A DNA stretch of 24,914 nucleotides from Hippea sp964442345. GTDB taxonomy: Bacteria > Campylobacterota_A > Desulfurellia > Desulfurellales > Hippeaceae. The notes under the pieces are model-generated. The model searched no databases. It was not told the origin of the DNA and worked only from the letters and a program-made list of their open reading frames with translations. The position numbers and the translations under genes were made by a program. Shown piece by piece: positions 8,250 to 16,068 of this stretch (position 1 is the stretch's first letter; each line of letters starts with the position of its first letter). The stretch lies in NCBI GenBank assembly GCA_964442345.1, contig CAYTZD010000018.1, forward strand, positions 1 through 24,914, in the 5' to 3' direction.

Positions 8250-10925
8250 ATGAACGCATTACTTGAACAGTTTATTAATGAATCAAGGGAAAATCTTGAG
8301 TATATAGACGAGAACTTAAAGAATCTTGAATCATCAGACGAAAGCGTTGTTGATGCTTTATTTAGGGCTGCACATACGCTAAAAGGCGGGGCAGGTCTTG
8401 TTGGTTTTACTGCTGTTCAGGAGATTACGCATGCCGCAGAAGACCTGCTGGATGCCTATAGACAGCATAAAGTTGAGTTTAAACCAGAGATGATTGATGT
8501 TTTATACGATGCATTTGATGAGGTTGTTGAGCTTGTTGATGCTGCAGAAGAATTGGGAGATGTTAATGTTGATGTTGATGAGAGTAAAGTTGAAGAGATA
8601 AAAAATTCTATAAGGGAATTCTTAGAGTCCAAGACGGATGAGAAAAAGCAAGAGAAAGAGATAGAGTTGCCGTTTAGTTTGAATAGAGAATTGGCTGTTG
8701 CCTGTCTGTTTAGCCATGAGCAGGCTAAACAGATGCTTGAGTATGCATATTTTGACGATGTAAGGATTACAGAAGATTTTGTTAACAATCCAAATTATTG
8801 GCTTGTTGATTTGGATTTAGATATAGAGACACTGAAGCTGGGTAATGACCCTGTTTATCTTCTTTATCTGCTTGGCGATGATTCTCTCATAAAGGTTGGG
8901 GTAAAGGTTGATTGTAGAAGCATAGAAACTGATTCATTGGACTGGGCATCGCATATAGCTGCGGTTGTTAAGGCTGATGTGCCTACGATGGAAGATGTCT
9001 TTTATAATATTATAGATGAGATTGATGCGAAACCGTTAGATGTAGATGCTTTATTCTTTAATTCCTTTGAGAGTATTGGTGAAAATGATACCTTTGAGCA
9101 GTTCAAGGATGAAGCAAGGACGCTGTTAAGTGAAGGCAAGTTTGATACTTTAGAGGAGAAGATAGAAGGTATATCACAAATTTTAAACCCTGACAGTTTT
9201 GAGGGTTTCATCTTAGAGCGGCTAAAGGTTTTGCTTGATGCTGTAGAGAAAGGTAGCAAAAGGTATGAGAAGCTTTTAGAAAAGGCATTTGCCATTCTTG
9301 GCGTTGAAGCAACAAAAGAGATTACAACTCAAAATGAGACTGAAATTGCCAAAGAAGAAGTTGAAGAAGAAAAAGAGCTAAAGGAGAAAAAGAGTGAGCC
9401 AGTATCAAACGATAAAGAGCTTTTAAAAGAAGCGTTTAACATAATAAAGACACAGCAGAAGGTTTTGAGACTTGCTAAGGATGATACAGTTGTCGAAAGA
9501 ACAAAAAGGCTTCTTAGAAGCGTGCTGAGCGCTGTAGATAGCAGTTATGTAGATAAGTTAGAAGAGATATCTTCTTTGGATGAGATGATTAAGTTTGTCG
9601 ATACTATGATTGATGCATGTTCGGCAAGACTTAGAGAGAGTGGTATCGAGATAGAAGAAAAGAAGACAAAAGAACCGATTAAGGAAAAAGAGTTTTCTAA
9701 AGAAGAGACTAAGCCAAAGCAGGATAAAGTCCATCACAATATACCAAAGACAGTTAAGGTTGAACAGAGACAGATTGATGAGCTTATGAATATAGTTGGA
9801 GAGCTGCTTGTTCTTAAGAATGCACTACCTTACATTGCAGAAACGATGGAAAGTTCTACAGAATTGGCAAAAAGGGAGTTGTTAAGTAAGTATGAGCAAA
9901 TAAGCAGGCTTGTTGAGATGCTTCAGGATAGGGCTATGGATATGAGGCTATTGCCGCTTAACTATATATTTAGCCGTTATCCCAAACTTGTTAGGGATCT
10001 GGGTAAGAAACTCAAAAAAAGGGTAAGATACGAAGAAGAAGGTGGAGAGACGAAGCTGGATAAAGCTATAATAGAAAAATTAGCCGATCCTATGATTCAT
10101 CTTATAAGAAATTCTTTGGATCATGGTATAGAGACAGAAGAAGAAAGGGTTGCAAAGGGTAAGGACCCTGTAGGGCTGATAAAGATATCGGCAAGAAGCG
10201 AAGGTGATAAGGTGTTTATCACTATAGAAGATGACGGTAAGGGAATAGATGTGGACGCCCTTGTTTATAAGGCGCTTGATAAGAATTTAATCGACCCGGA
10301 TGAACTTGAAAGTATGAGCAGGGAAGAGAAACTTAAACTTATATTCTTGCCGGGTCTTTCAACAAGCGATAAGATTACAGAGATCTCAGGAAGGGGGGTA
10401 GGTGGAGACGCTATAAAAAGCGTCATAGATGAGCTTGGTGGTAATATCTATGTAGAAAGCGAAAAGGATAAAGGAACGAAAATAGAACTTGAGATTCCAG
10501 TAAGCGTTGCCCTTACCGATGTCTTCCATGTTAAGATGGGCGGCATAAACTATGCTATCCCAATGGAATACATTGTTGAAACGGATAAGATTTCAGAAGG
10601 TGATATAAAGACGGCAGCACATAAGCCCTTTGTCAAATTAAGAAATGAGTTAATACCTATCGTTTTTGAGAAGAGATTACTTGGTGAAAATTACAAGCCA
10701 TCAGGAGAGATTCCAATAGTTGTGATATTGGCTGGCGGTATAAAGTTTGCACTTGCAGTGGATGAACTTGTCGGTCAGCTTGATGTTATGCAAAAGCCGC
10801 TGAGTGGAGTTTTGGCTGCCCATCCATTTATAAGCAGCACATCGCTGCTGGGAAACGGTGATATTCTTTTCATACTTGACCCAAAAAGATTAGTAAGGAG
10901 TGTAAATGCAAAGACGGCTAACTGA
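8250..10925 (+). CDS. cheA: Chemotaxis histidine kinase CheA
   Basis: An 891-residue soluble kinase. The N-terminal Hpt domain (about 1-115) has AAHTLKGGAG with phosphoacceptor H42. A region of about 380 residues then separates it from the dimerisation helices. It includes a folded-looking part with LGNDPVYLLYLLG (about 215), in place of an obvious standard P2 domain, and charged Lys/Glu-rich linkers. The dimerisation domain begins at QIDELMNIVGELLVLKN. The ATPase has HLIRNSLDHGIE, DDGKGID and GRGVGGDA. The C-terminal CheW-like domain starts at VFHVKMGGINYAIP. There is no receiver at the end. It should phosphorylate the two CheY proteins and CheB. AAGGTGA precedes the start; the 3' end overlaps the next gene by 20 nt. 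Confidence 0.96.
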   Translation: MNALLEQFINESRENLEYIDENLKNLESSDESVVDALFRAAHTLKGGAGLVGFTAVQEITHAAEDLLDAYRQHKVEFKPEMIDVLYDAFDEVVELVDAAEELGDVNVDVDESKVEEIKNSIREFLESKTDEKKQEKEIELPFSLNRELAVACLFSHEQAKQMLEYAYFDDVRITEDFVNNPNYWLVDLDLDIETLKLGNDPVYLLYLLGDDSLIKVGVKVDCRSIETDSLDWASHIAAVVKADVPTMEDVFYNIIDEIDAKPLDVDALFFNSFESIGENDTFEQFKDEARTLLSEGKFDTLEEKIEGISQILNPDSFEGFILERLKVLLDAVEKGSKRYEKLLEKAFAILGVEATKEITTQNETEIAKEEVEEEKELKEKKSEPVSNDKELLKEAFNIIKTQQKVLRLAKDDTVVERTKRLLRSVLSAVDSSYVDKLEEISSLDEMIKFVDTMIDACSARLRESGIEIEEKKTKEPIKEKEFSKEETKPKQDKVHHNIPKTVKVEQRQIDELMNIVGELLVLKNALPYIAETMESSTELAKRELLSKYEQISRLVEMLQDRAMDMRLLPLNYIFSRYPKLVRDLGKKLKKRVRYEEEGGETKLDKAIIEKLADPMIHLIRNSLDHGIETEEERVAKGKDPVGLIKISARSEGDKVFITIEDDGKGIDVDALVYKALDKNLIDPDELESMSREEKLKLIFLPGLSTSDKITEISGRGVGGDAIKSVIDELGGNIYVESEKDKGTKIELEIPVSVALTDVFHVKMGGINYAIPMEYIVETDKISEGDIKTAAHKPFVKLRNELIPIVFEKRLLGENYKPSGEIPIVVILAGGIKFALAVDELVGQLDVMQKPLSGVLAAHPFISSTSLLGNGDILFILDPKRLVRSVNAKTAN
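10895..10900 (+). promoter_or_regulatory. Ribosome-binding site inside the 3' end of cheA
   Basis: AAGGAG lies 5 nt before the ATG at 10906, within cheA coding sequence. It supports the 20-nt overlap and the start chosen for the next gene. Confidence 0.6.
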
Positions 10926-11787
10926 AAAAGAGATAATGAGAATAGTTGACGATGTGTTAATGCATGTTTACAGCAAGATAGAAGAAGACCCTTCTATAAG
11001 GAGTGAGTTAAAGAAAGATCTGATGGAAAATCCGCATATGGGTATTGTCCAGCTTGTTTCTCTACCGTTGTATTCGGATGTTGAAGTTGCTAAACAGAAG
11101 ATGGAATTAATGAAAGAGTCTTTTAAGAATCAGCAGTGCCATAATATGGTTAAGGCGAGTGTTTATATCGAGTATGTAAGGGAACTTTATTCTATGTGGC
11201 AGGATAAGTATGAGTTTGTTGATAAGAATGTTTGCAAAAATATGTGTGCTTTTATAGACGAACTTAAAAGTATTGCAGATGATATGTATGCACTGTCAGA
11301 TGAAGGTGAAGCGTTTAAACCTGTCGATGCAAAGACATTTATGGAGAATAGCGGTATAAGAGACGAACTTATCGACGATCTTTATGATGTAGTTGAGAAA
11401 TACGAATATCTTGACTGGGCGGTTGATGAATTTGACGATGATTTTATAGAGTCTGTAAGGGATTTTATTTCTAAGTTTGCTACAATTTTTAGTATAAGTG
11501 CCGAATTTAAAAAATTGGCAATTTATCTTGATGATTTGTATGAGTTATTAAGTGTGGTAGATGTTGACTCTTTAGAAGATGATAAGAAAGAGATGTTGGT
11601 TAAACTTTTGAAGGGTATTTATGATGATTTAAAAGAGTGGGCAAAGAATGTTGTTTTTGAACAGACGGCCTTAGATGTGCATTACCTTGACGATGCCCTT
11701 GCTGCTAATGTTGAACAGATAGGGATGATGTTGGGATTAAAAACTGATAACAATAAAGAAAGTGAAGAGGATGTAGAGTTCTTTTAA
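10906..11787 (+). CDS. Acidic helical protein of unknown function with C-terminal VEFF tail (paralogue A)
   Basis: A 293-residue soluble protein that I do not recognise. It looks almost wholly helical and is rich in Asp and Glu. It is clearly related to the next gene: IVDDVLMHVYSKIEED near the N-terminus matches IVDNVAVKVYKEIEDD there, and near the C-terminus WAKNVVFEQTALDVHYLDD matches WAGNVVFSKNAIDIHYID. After this conserved polar helix (Asp, His, Tyr, Asp, Asn, Gln) a short acidic linker leads to a terminal DVEFF. A helical body with a flexible linker and a hydrophobic C-terminal tail recalls CheZ architecture, and no other CheY-P phosphatase is visible here. However, the CheZ DxxxQ catalytic pair is not obvious. 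It sits between cheA and the receptor, so a role at the array is likely. Confidence 0.88.
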   Translation: MQRRLTEKEIMRIVDDVLMHVYSKIEEDPSIRSELKKDLMENPHMGIVQLVSLPLYSDVEVAKQKMELMKESFKNQQCHNMVKASVYIEYVRELYSMWQDKYEFVDKNVCKNMCAFIDELKSIADDMYALSDEGEAFKPVDAKTFMENSGIRDELIDDLYDVVEKYEYLDWAVDEFDDDFIESVRDFISKFATIFSISAEFKKLAIYLDDLYELLSVVDVDSLEDDKKEMLVKLLKGIYDDLKEWAKNVVFEQTALDVHYLDDALAANVEQIGMMLGLKTDNNKESEEDVEFF

Positions 11788-11788
11788 A

Positions 11789-12712
11789 ATGGGTGCTTTG
11801 TTGGAAAAGTATATCAACGATATAGTAGATAATGTGGCGGTTAAGGTTTATAAGGAGATAGAAGATGATAAAAACTTAGATGATACCTTAAAATCTGTTA
11901 TGCTAAAGCCACCAACAAACCTTGTAGTTAAATTTTGCTCCATTCCTTTTTATAAAGAAGATAGACTGAACGAAAGAATTGAAGAATTAAAAGAACTATT
12001 CAGTGTTATGCAACAGAAAGAGTTAGATGTCGTATTGGATTATCTTAGTAGGGTTGTTCAGCTTTACATGGAGTGGTCAGAGAAAAACAGAATTGATGTC
12101 GATTTATCTGTTTTTGATGAGCTTTTAGGTTATACCAAAGAAGAAGATGATATGTTTTTTGATTTTGACTCTGACTTTACAGATGAGAACATAGGACATA
12201 TGCACTATGTAGAAGAAGAAAAGATTAAGGCAGAAGATTTCTTAAGCGTGTACAATAAAGGAGAGTTAGAAGATATAGAAGATAGGCTGCATAACATACT
12301 TGATTACTGTGTAGAGAATTGCACGGATACAACATTTAGCAGTGAGTATTTAGAGAATATGATAAGTTTTCTTGAGATGATTAAAGATTTCTTTGATGAG
12401 TTTGAAGAGTTTAAGGATTTGAGTTATTCGTTGGATAAACTTATAAATAAGCTTTCAACAATAGATGTTGATATGTTTGATGATAGTCAAAAACTTATAT
12501 TACATGGTCTGCTTGAGAAGATTTATGTTGATTTAGATGGTTGGGCAGGTAATGTTGTATTCTCAAAGAATGCGATTGATATTCATTATATAGATGCATC
12601 GTTGACGGCAAATGTTGATCAGATAGAGATAATTTTAAACTATATGAGTGATGCAAAACAAGAACCATCTGAAGATAGTGGAGAAGATGAAGGAGATATA
12701 GAATTCTTTTAG
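11789..12712 (+). CDS. Acidic helical protein of unknown function with C-terminal IEFF tail (paralogue B)
   Basis: A 307-residue soluble protein, tandem paralogue of the preceding gene. The shared blocks are the N-terminal helix (IVDNVAVKVYKEIEDD), a LCSIPFY-like block (CSIPFYKED, matching VSLPLYSDV in A), a QLYMEW block (ELYSMW in A), and the C-terminal YVDLDGWAGNVVF plus DIHYIDASLTANVDQI. The middle (about 110-170) is divergent, longer and very acidic, with runs of Asp, Phe and Glu. The protein ends in a flexible acidic stretch and DIEFF. Its start lies 1 nt after the stop of paralogue A, which implies coupled translation and perhaps a heterodimer. The function is unknown. Candidate roles are CheY-P phosphatase, CheA regulator or array adaptor. 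Confidence 0.88.
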   Translation: MGALLEKYINDIVDNVAVKVYKEIEDDKNLDDTLKSVMLKPPTNLVVKFCSIPFYKEDRLNERIEELKELFSVMQQKELDVVLDYLSRVVQLYMEWSEKNRIDVDLSVFDELLGYTKEEDDMFFDFDSDFTDENIGHMHYVEEEKIKAEDFLSVYNKGELEDIEDRLHNILDYCVENCTDTTFSSEYLENMISFLEMIKDFFDEFEEFKDLSYSLDKLINKLSTIDVDMFDDSQKLILHGLLEKIYVDLDGWAGNVVFSKNAIDIHYIDASLTANVDQIEIILNYMSDAKQEPSEDSGEDEGDIEFF

Positions 12713-12716
12713 GAGG
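12711..12716 (+). promoter_or_regulatory. Ribosome-binding site of the receptor gene
   Basis: AGGAGG overlaps the stop codon of paralogue B and lies 9 nt before the ATG at 12726. It supports that start, so the basic N-terminal tail of the receptor is real coding sequence. Confidence 0.65.
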
Positions 12717-12725
12717 TAGATAAAA

Positions 12726-14648
12726 ATGGCACTAATAACACGATCATCCACACATGCTTCAAATAATCCGCCAAAAAGGGAGATTTCAAAACCATCCATC
12801 CAGACACAGCAGTTATCTATGTCTGATAAGAGAAAAAAGAGAACATTGGCAAAGCAGCAGCAGATTAGCGAACAGCTATCTTCTATTGCCGCAGAACTTT
12901 TGGCAAAGACACAGGAAGGCGTCAGTGCTATAGAAGAGTTAAAAAGTGCTATGGAACAGATTTCAGCCGCAAGCGAAGAGAATGCAGGCGCCGCAGAAGA
13001 GCAGCTTAGTGCCGTTGATGAGATAACAAAAAACACACAGATGATACTCAAAGAGACGGCTGATGTTGTAAAAGCCACTAATGATACCTATAAGCTTGCA
13101 CTTGGAGGTGTTGAAAACGCTAAGGAGAGTGGCGAAAGGCTTAACTATGCGATGGAAAAAGCTACCGATGTGCAGAACAATGCTAATGAATTAAGAAATG
13201 CTGGTGAAAGTATCAGTGAAGCCACTAATGTTATATCAAAGGTGGCAGATAAAACAAATTTGTTGGCTTTGAATGCTGCAATTGAAGCTGCAAGGGCAAA
13301 AGAGCACGGTAAAGGTTTTGCCGTTGTAGCAGACGAAACAAGAATATTGGCTGCCCAAAGTGCTCAAAGTGCCCAAGAGATAGCAGATATTGTTGAGTCT
13401 ATTCAAAAGTCCGTCCATAGTGCTGAAGAGAATATAAAAAATATAGGTGAGTTTATTAGTGATTCTGCTAATAAATCCAAGCAAGTTGCAGATGATGTCA
13501 ATAGTGTTGCAGTGCTAACGAAGAAGATGATAGATACGATGAACGATATGTTTGATGTTGCAAATAAGCTTATGGATAGGACTGAAGATTTTCAGAAGTC
13601 GTCCGAACAGATTAGCACGGCAGCAGATGAGCAGGCAAGCGCTGTCACAGAGATAACGACATCCATAGATATGCAGGTGAGTGCTTTAACAGAAGCAGAA
13701 CAAGCCGCAACAAACATAAATGAGCTGGCAGAAGAGCTAAAGGTATCAACGGATGTTAGCAAGGATGCAGTAGAGATAGCAAGTGCAGCAGAAGAGTTAA
13801 GCAGTGCTATTGAGCAGATACAAAGAAGTATGGGAGAAGTTATCAATGCACTTGAGCAGATTGAGAAAGCTGCCGACATAGCCAATGCCGATGCTTCAAA
13901 GGGTGCATCTGTTGCAAGGGAGTGTGCAGACTATGCATCTGAGATGGGAGAGAAACTCAGACAGCTTGATGAGCTTATAAGTGAGATTTTAAAGTATCTT
14001 GAAACTGTATCTTCTATGTTGAACGATATATACGATGAGCTTGATAGGTCTAATTCTGAAAGTTCTATAACAACTGACGAGATAAAGAAAATTGCCAAAT
14101 ATGCGAAATCTATAAATAAGATGCTTAGAAAGATTGAAGGTATTGTCTCTCAAATTACAATGCTTGGCGTTAGTGGTAATATAGAAGCAGCAAGGGCTGG
14201 TGAGTTCGGTAAAGGATTTGCTGTTGTAAGTTCAGACATTAGGAACCTTGCTCAGGATACGCAGAACAATATAGACAAAATAGCCGATGTTGCCATGCTT
14301 CTTGACGATGCCATATATTCAATGGATCTGAGCTGGAGAGAGTTGGTGGATATACAGTCAAAAGAGAAGAAGGAGATTTCTGCTCTTGTTAAAGAATTTA
14401 ATGATATAATAAACAAATTTAAGGAATCCAAGGGTATGATGGAGAAACTAACGAAGGCTAATGAGCAGAATAAAGAGGCGTTTGAACAGGCTTTGAAGGG
14501 TAGCGAAGAGATTCAGACGGCAACGGATTTGGCTAAAAATAATGTGGCTCAGAGTAAGGAAGCAGCCAATCTTATAAATGAGACTGTGGCTCAGATGGGT
14601 AGTCTGGTTGAAGATCTGGCAGTGCTGGCTGATGAGCTTCAAAGTTAA
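12726..14648 (+). CDS. Soluble methyl-accepting chemotaxis protein with two signalling hairpin tips
   Basis: A 640-residue cytoplasmic receptor with no membrane segment and no recognisable sensor domain. After a disordered basic tail (1-44, with Arg/Lys at 6, 18, 19, 22, 35-39 and 43) the protein is a long coiled coil. It contains two kinase-interaction tips. Tip 1 (about 168-213) is canonical: TNLLALNAAIEAARA, then GKGFAVVADE. Tip 2 (about 472-515) is divergent: ITMLGVSGNIEAARA, then GKGFAVVSSD. The GKGFAVV blocks are exactly 300 residues apart. Glu/Gln pairs in methylation-like settings occur in both halves (E84-E85, E91-E92, E302-Q303, E356-E357), in line with the cheR and cheB genes nearby. 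It should form arrays with CheA and the triple CheW. The basic tail may contact the ParA-like ATPase (see findings). Confidence 0.93.
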   Translation: MALITRSSTHASNNPPKREISKPSIQTQQLSMSDKRKKRTLAKQQQISEQLSSIAAELLAKTQEGVSAIEELKSAMEQISAASEENAGAAEEQLSAVDEITKNTQMILKETADVVKATNDTYKLALGGVENAKESGERLNYAMEKATDVQNNANELRNAGESISEATNVISKVADKTNLLALNAAIEAARAKEHGKGFAVVADETRILAAQSAQSAQEIADIVESIQKSVHSAEENIKNIGEFISDSANKSKQVADDVNSVAVLTKKMIDTMNDMFDVANKLMDRTEDFQKSSEQISTAADEQASAVTEITTSIDMQVSALTEAEQAATNINELAEELKVSTDVSKDAVEIASAAEELSSAIEQIQRSMGEVINALEQIEKAADIANADASKGASVARECADYASEMGEKLRQLDELISEILKYLETVSSMLNDIYDELDRSNSESSITTDEIKKIAKYAKSINKMLRKIEGIVSQITMLGVSGNIEAARAGEFGKGFAVVSSDIRNLAQDTQNNIDKIADVAMLLDDAIYSMDLSWRELVDIQSKEKKEISALVKEFNDIINKFKESKGMMEKLTKANEQNKEAFEQALKGSEEIQTATDLAKNNVAQSKEAANLINETVAQMGSLVEDLAVLADELQS

Positions 14649-14662
14649 AAGGGGTCCTAAAA

Positions 14663-16063
14663 ATGGAGATTCCCAAAAAAATTTTAAAGTTTAAGGTAAA
14701 TGGTAAGTTATTTGGAATAGACGGTGAGATAGTTGACAAGATATTGGAGGTTCCACCGATAACTCCCATACCTTTGAGTGATAAAAGGGTTTTGGGTGTA
14801 TGTGTACTTTTTGGAAAAATTGTTAATGTTTTGGACGCAGGCCTTTTGCTTGGCTTAGAGGGTGTTAATCTAAAGAGCAAAGAGAGTAGGATTATCACTC
14901 TGAATCTAAGAGATAATATAGATGCCATCTGTGTTGATGAAGTTGTTGTTATAAGTGATGTTGAAGAAGATAAGTATGAGCAAAACAAGGATGATGGTGC
15001 AATTGTTGGTTTTTTGAAGGATGATGATGGCCTTGTCCAGATTATTGACCCTTTTAAACTGTTTGAAGGTATAGGAGTATTGGAGTTTACACCTATTGGC
15101 ATATCGACAATAGGATTAGAAGAAGGTAATGAAAAATCTGAAGGTGTTTTAGACGAAACAAAAAAATACCTTCTTTTTAGAATATCCGATGAAGAATTTG
15201 GCGTTGATATAGACATTATAAAGGAGATTGTTTTTCTGCCAGACGATGTTATACCTATAGCCGGAAGCGATGCTATGGGAATGATGAAGCTAAGGGATAG
15301 GGTGCTGTCGCTGGTTGATTTAAGGGAGAAGTTAGGGTTTGATGCAATAGGCTTTACACCAAAAACGAGATGCCTTATTGCAGAAGATAGGAATAGAGAA
15401 GTTGGACTTGTCGTAGATGAAGTTATGGAAGTTAAGGATATACCCATCTCTCTAATAGAGAAGGTTACTGAAGAGTTTCAGAGTGATTTTGTTGAGGGTA
15501 TATTCAAAGAGGATGATAAGGTTATATCTATTTTATCTTCTTCTTTTGTCTCTTCTCTTGTTAAGGAGTATTATATACAGGAAGAGAAAGAGACTTCAAA
15601 TAATACTCAGGTAAGGGATGAAGATATGAGTGAAGTTGTAGTATTTTCTATAAATGGTGAGGAATATGCGTTTGATGTTGATGATGTTCAGGAGATAATA
15701 AAGTATGCGCAGTTAACACCTATACCAGATGCACCGGAGTTTTTAGAAGGCATCTTAAATTTAAGAGGTGCTGTCATACCTATTGTATCACTGCCAAAAA
15801 GATTGGGTTTTGAGCAAAAGATAACGGAGAAAAGCAAAATAATTGTGTGTAATATAAAAAACGAGAAGCTGGGTTTTATAGTTGATGAAGTTAATGAAGT
15901 TTTGTTTGTTGATAATAAATATATATCAAATGCAAAAAGTGAAGATGCAGTCTTCAATCAGGTTATAACACTTGATGGTAATAAAAGGGTGATTCTCAAA
16001 TTGAAACCGCAGCAGCTGTTTGATGATGAGTTTTTTGAATCGATTGCAACGATGAAGGAGTAA
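14663..16063 (+). CDS. cheW: Triple CheW-domain coupling protein
   Basis: A 466-residue soluble protein made of three CheW domains in a row: about 5-137, 167-300 and 323-455. The third is the most canonical (LEGILNLRGAVIPIVSLPKRLGF and GFIVDEVNEV). The second keeps MGMMKLRDRVLSLVDLREKLGF and GLVVDEVMEV. The first is the most divergent, with VLGVCVLFGKIVNVLDAGLLLGL in place of the NLRG block. CheW links receptors to CheA, and a tandem form could bridge several partners in a cytoplasmic array. It is preceded by AAAAGGGG and follows the receptor gene by 14 nt. That a triple CheW follows a double-tip receptor suggests an array built with non-standard stoichiometry. Confidence 0.95.
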   Translation: MEIPKKILKFKVNGKLFGIDGEIVDKILEVPPITPIPLSDKRVLGVCVLFGKIVNVLDAGLLLGLEGVNLKSKESRIITLNLRDNIDAICVDEVVVISDVEEDKYEQNKDDGAIVGFLKDDDGLVQIIDPFKLFEGIGVLEFTPIGISTIGLEEGNEKSEGVLDETKKYLLFRISDEEFGVDIDIIKEIVFLPDDVIPIAGSDAMGMMKLRDRVLSLVDLREKLGFDAIGFTPKTRCLIAEDRNREVGLVVDEVMEVKDIPISLIEKVTEEFQSDFVEGIFKEDDKVISILSSSFVSSLVKEYYIQEEKETSNNTQVRDEDMSEVVVFSINGEEYAFDVDDVQEIIKYAQLTPIPDAPEFLEGILNLRGAVIPIVSLPKRLGFEQKITEKSKIIVCNIKNEKLGFIVDEVNEVLFVDNKYISNAKSEDAVFNQVITLDGNKRVILKLKPQQLFDDEFFESIATMKE

Positions 16064-16068
16064 AGTTA

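Noticed and set aside
14572..15447. A 291-codon open frame on the minus strand
   Set aside because: It is antisense to the receptor and triple CheW genes, low in complexity (Ser/Thr/Pro-rich), with no motif or ribosome-binding site.
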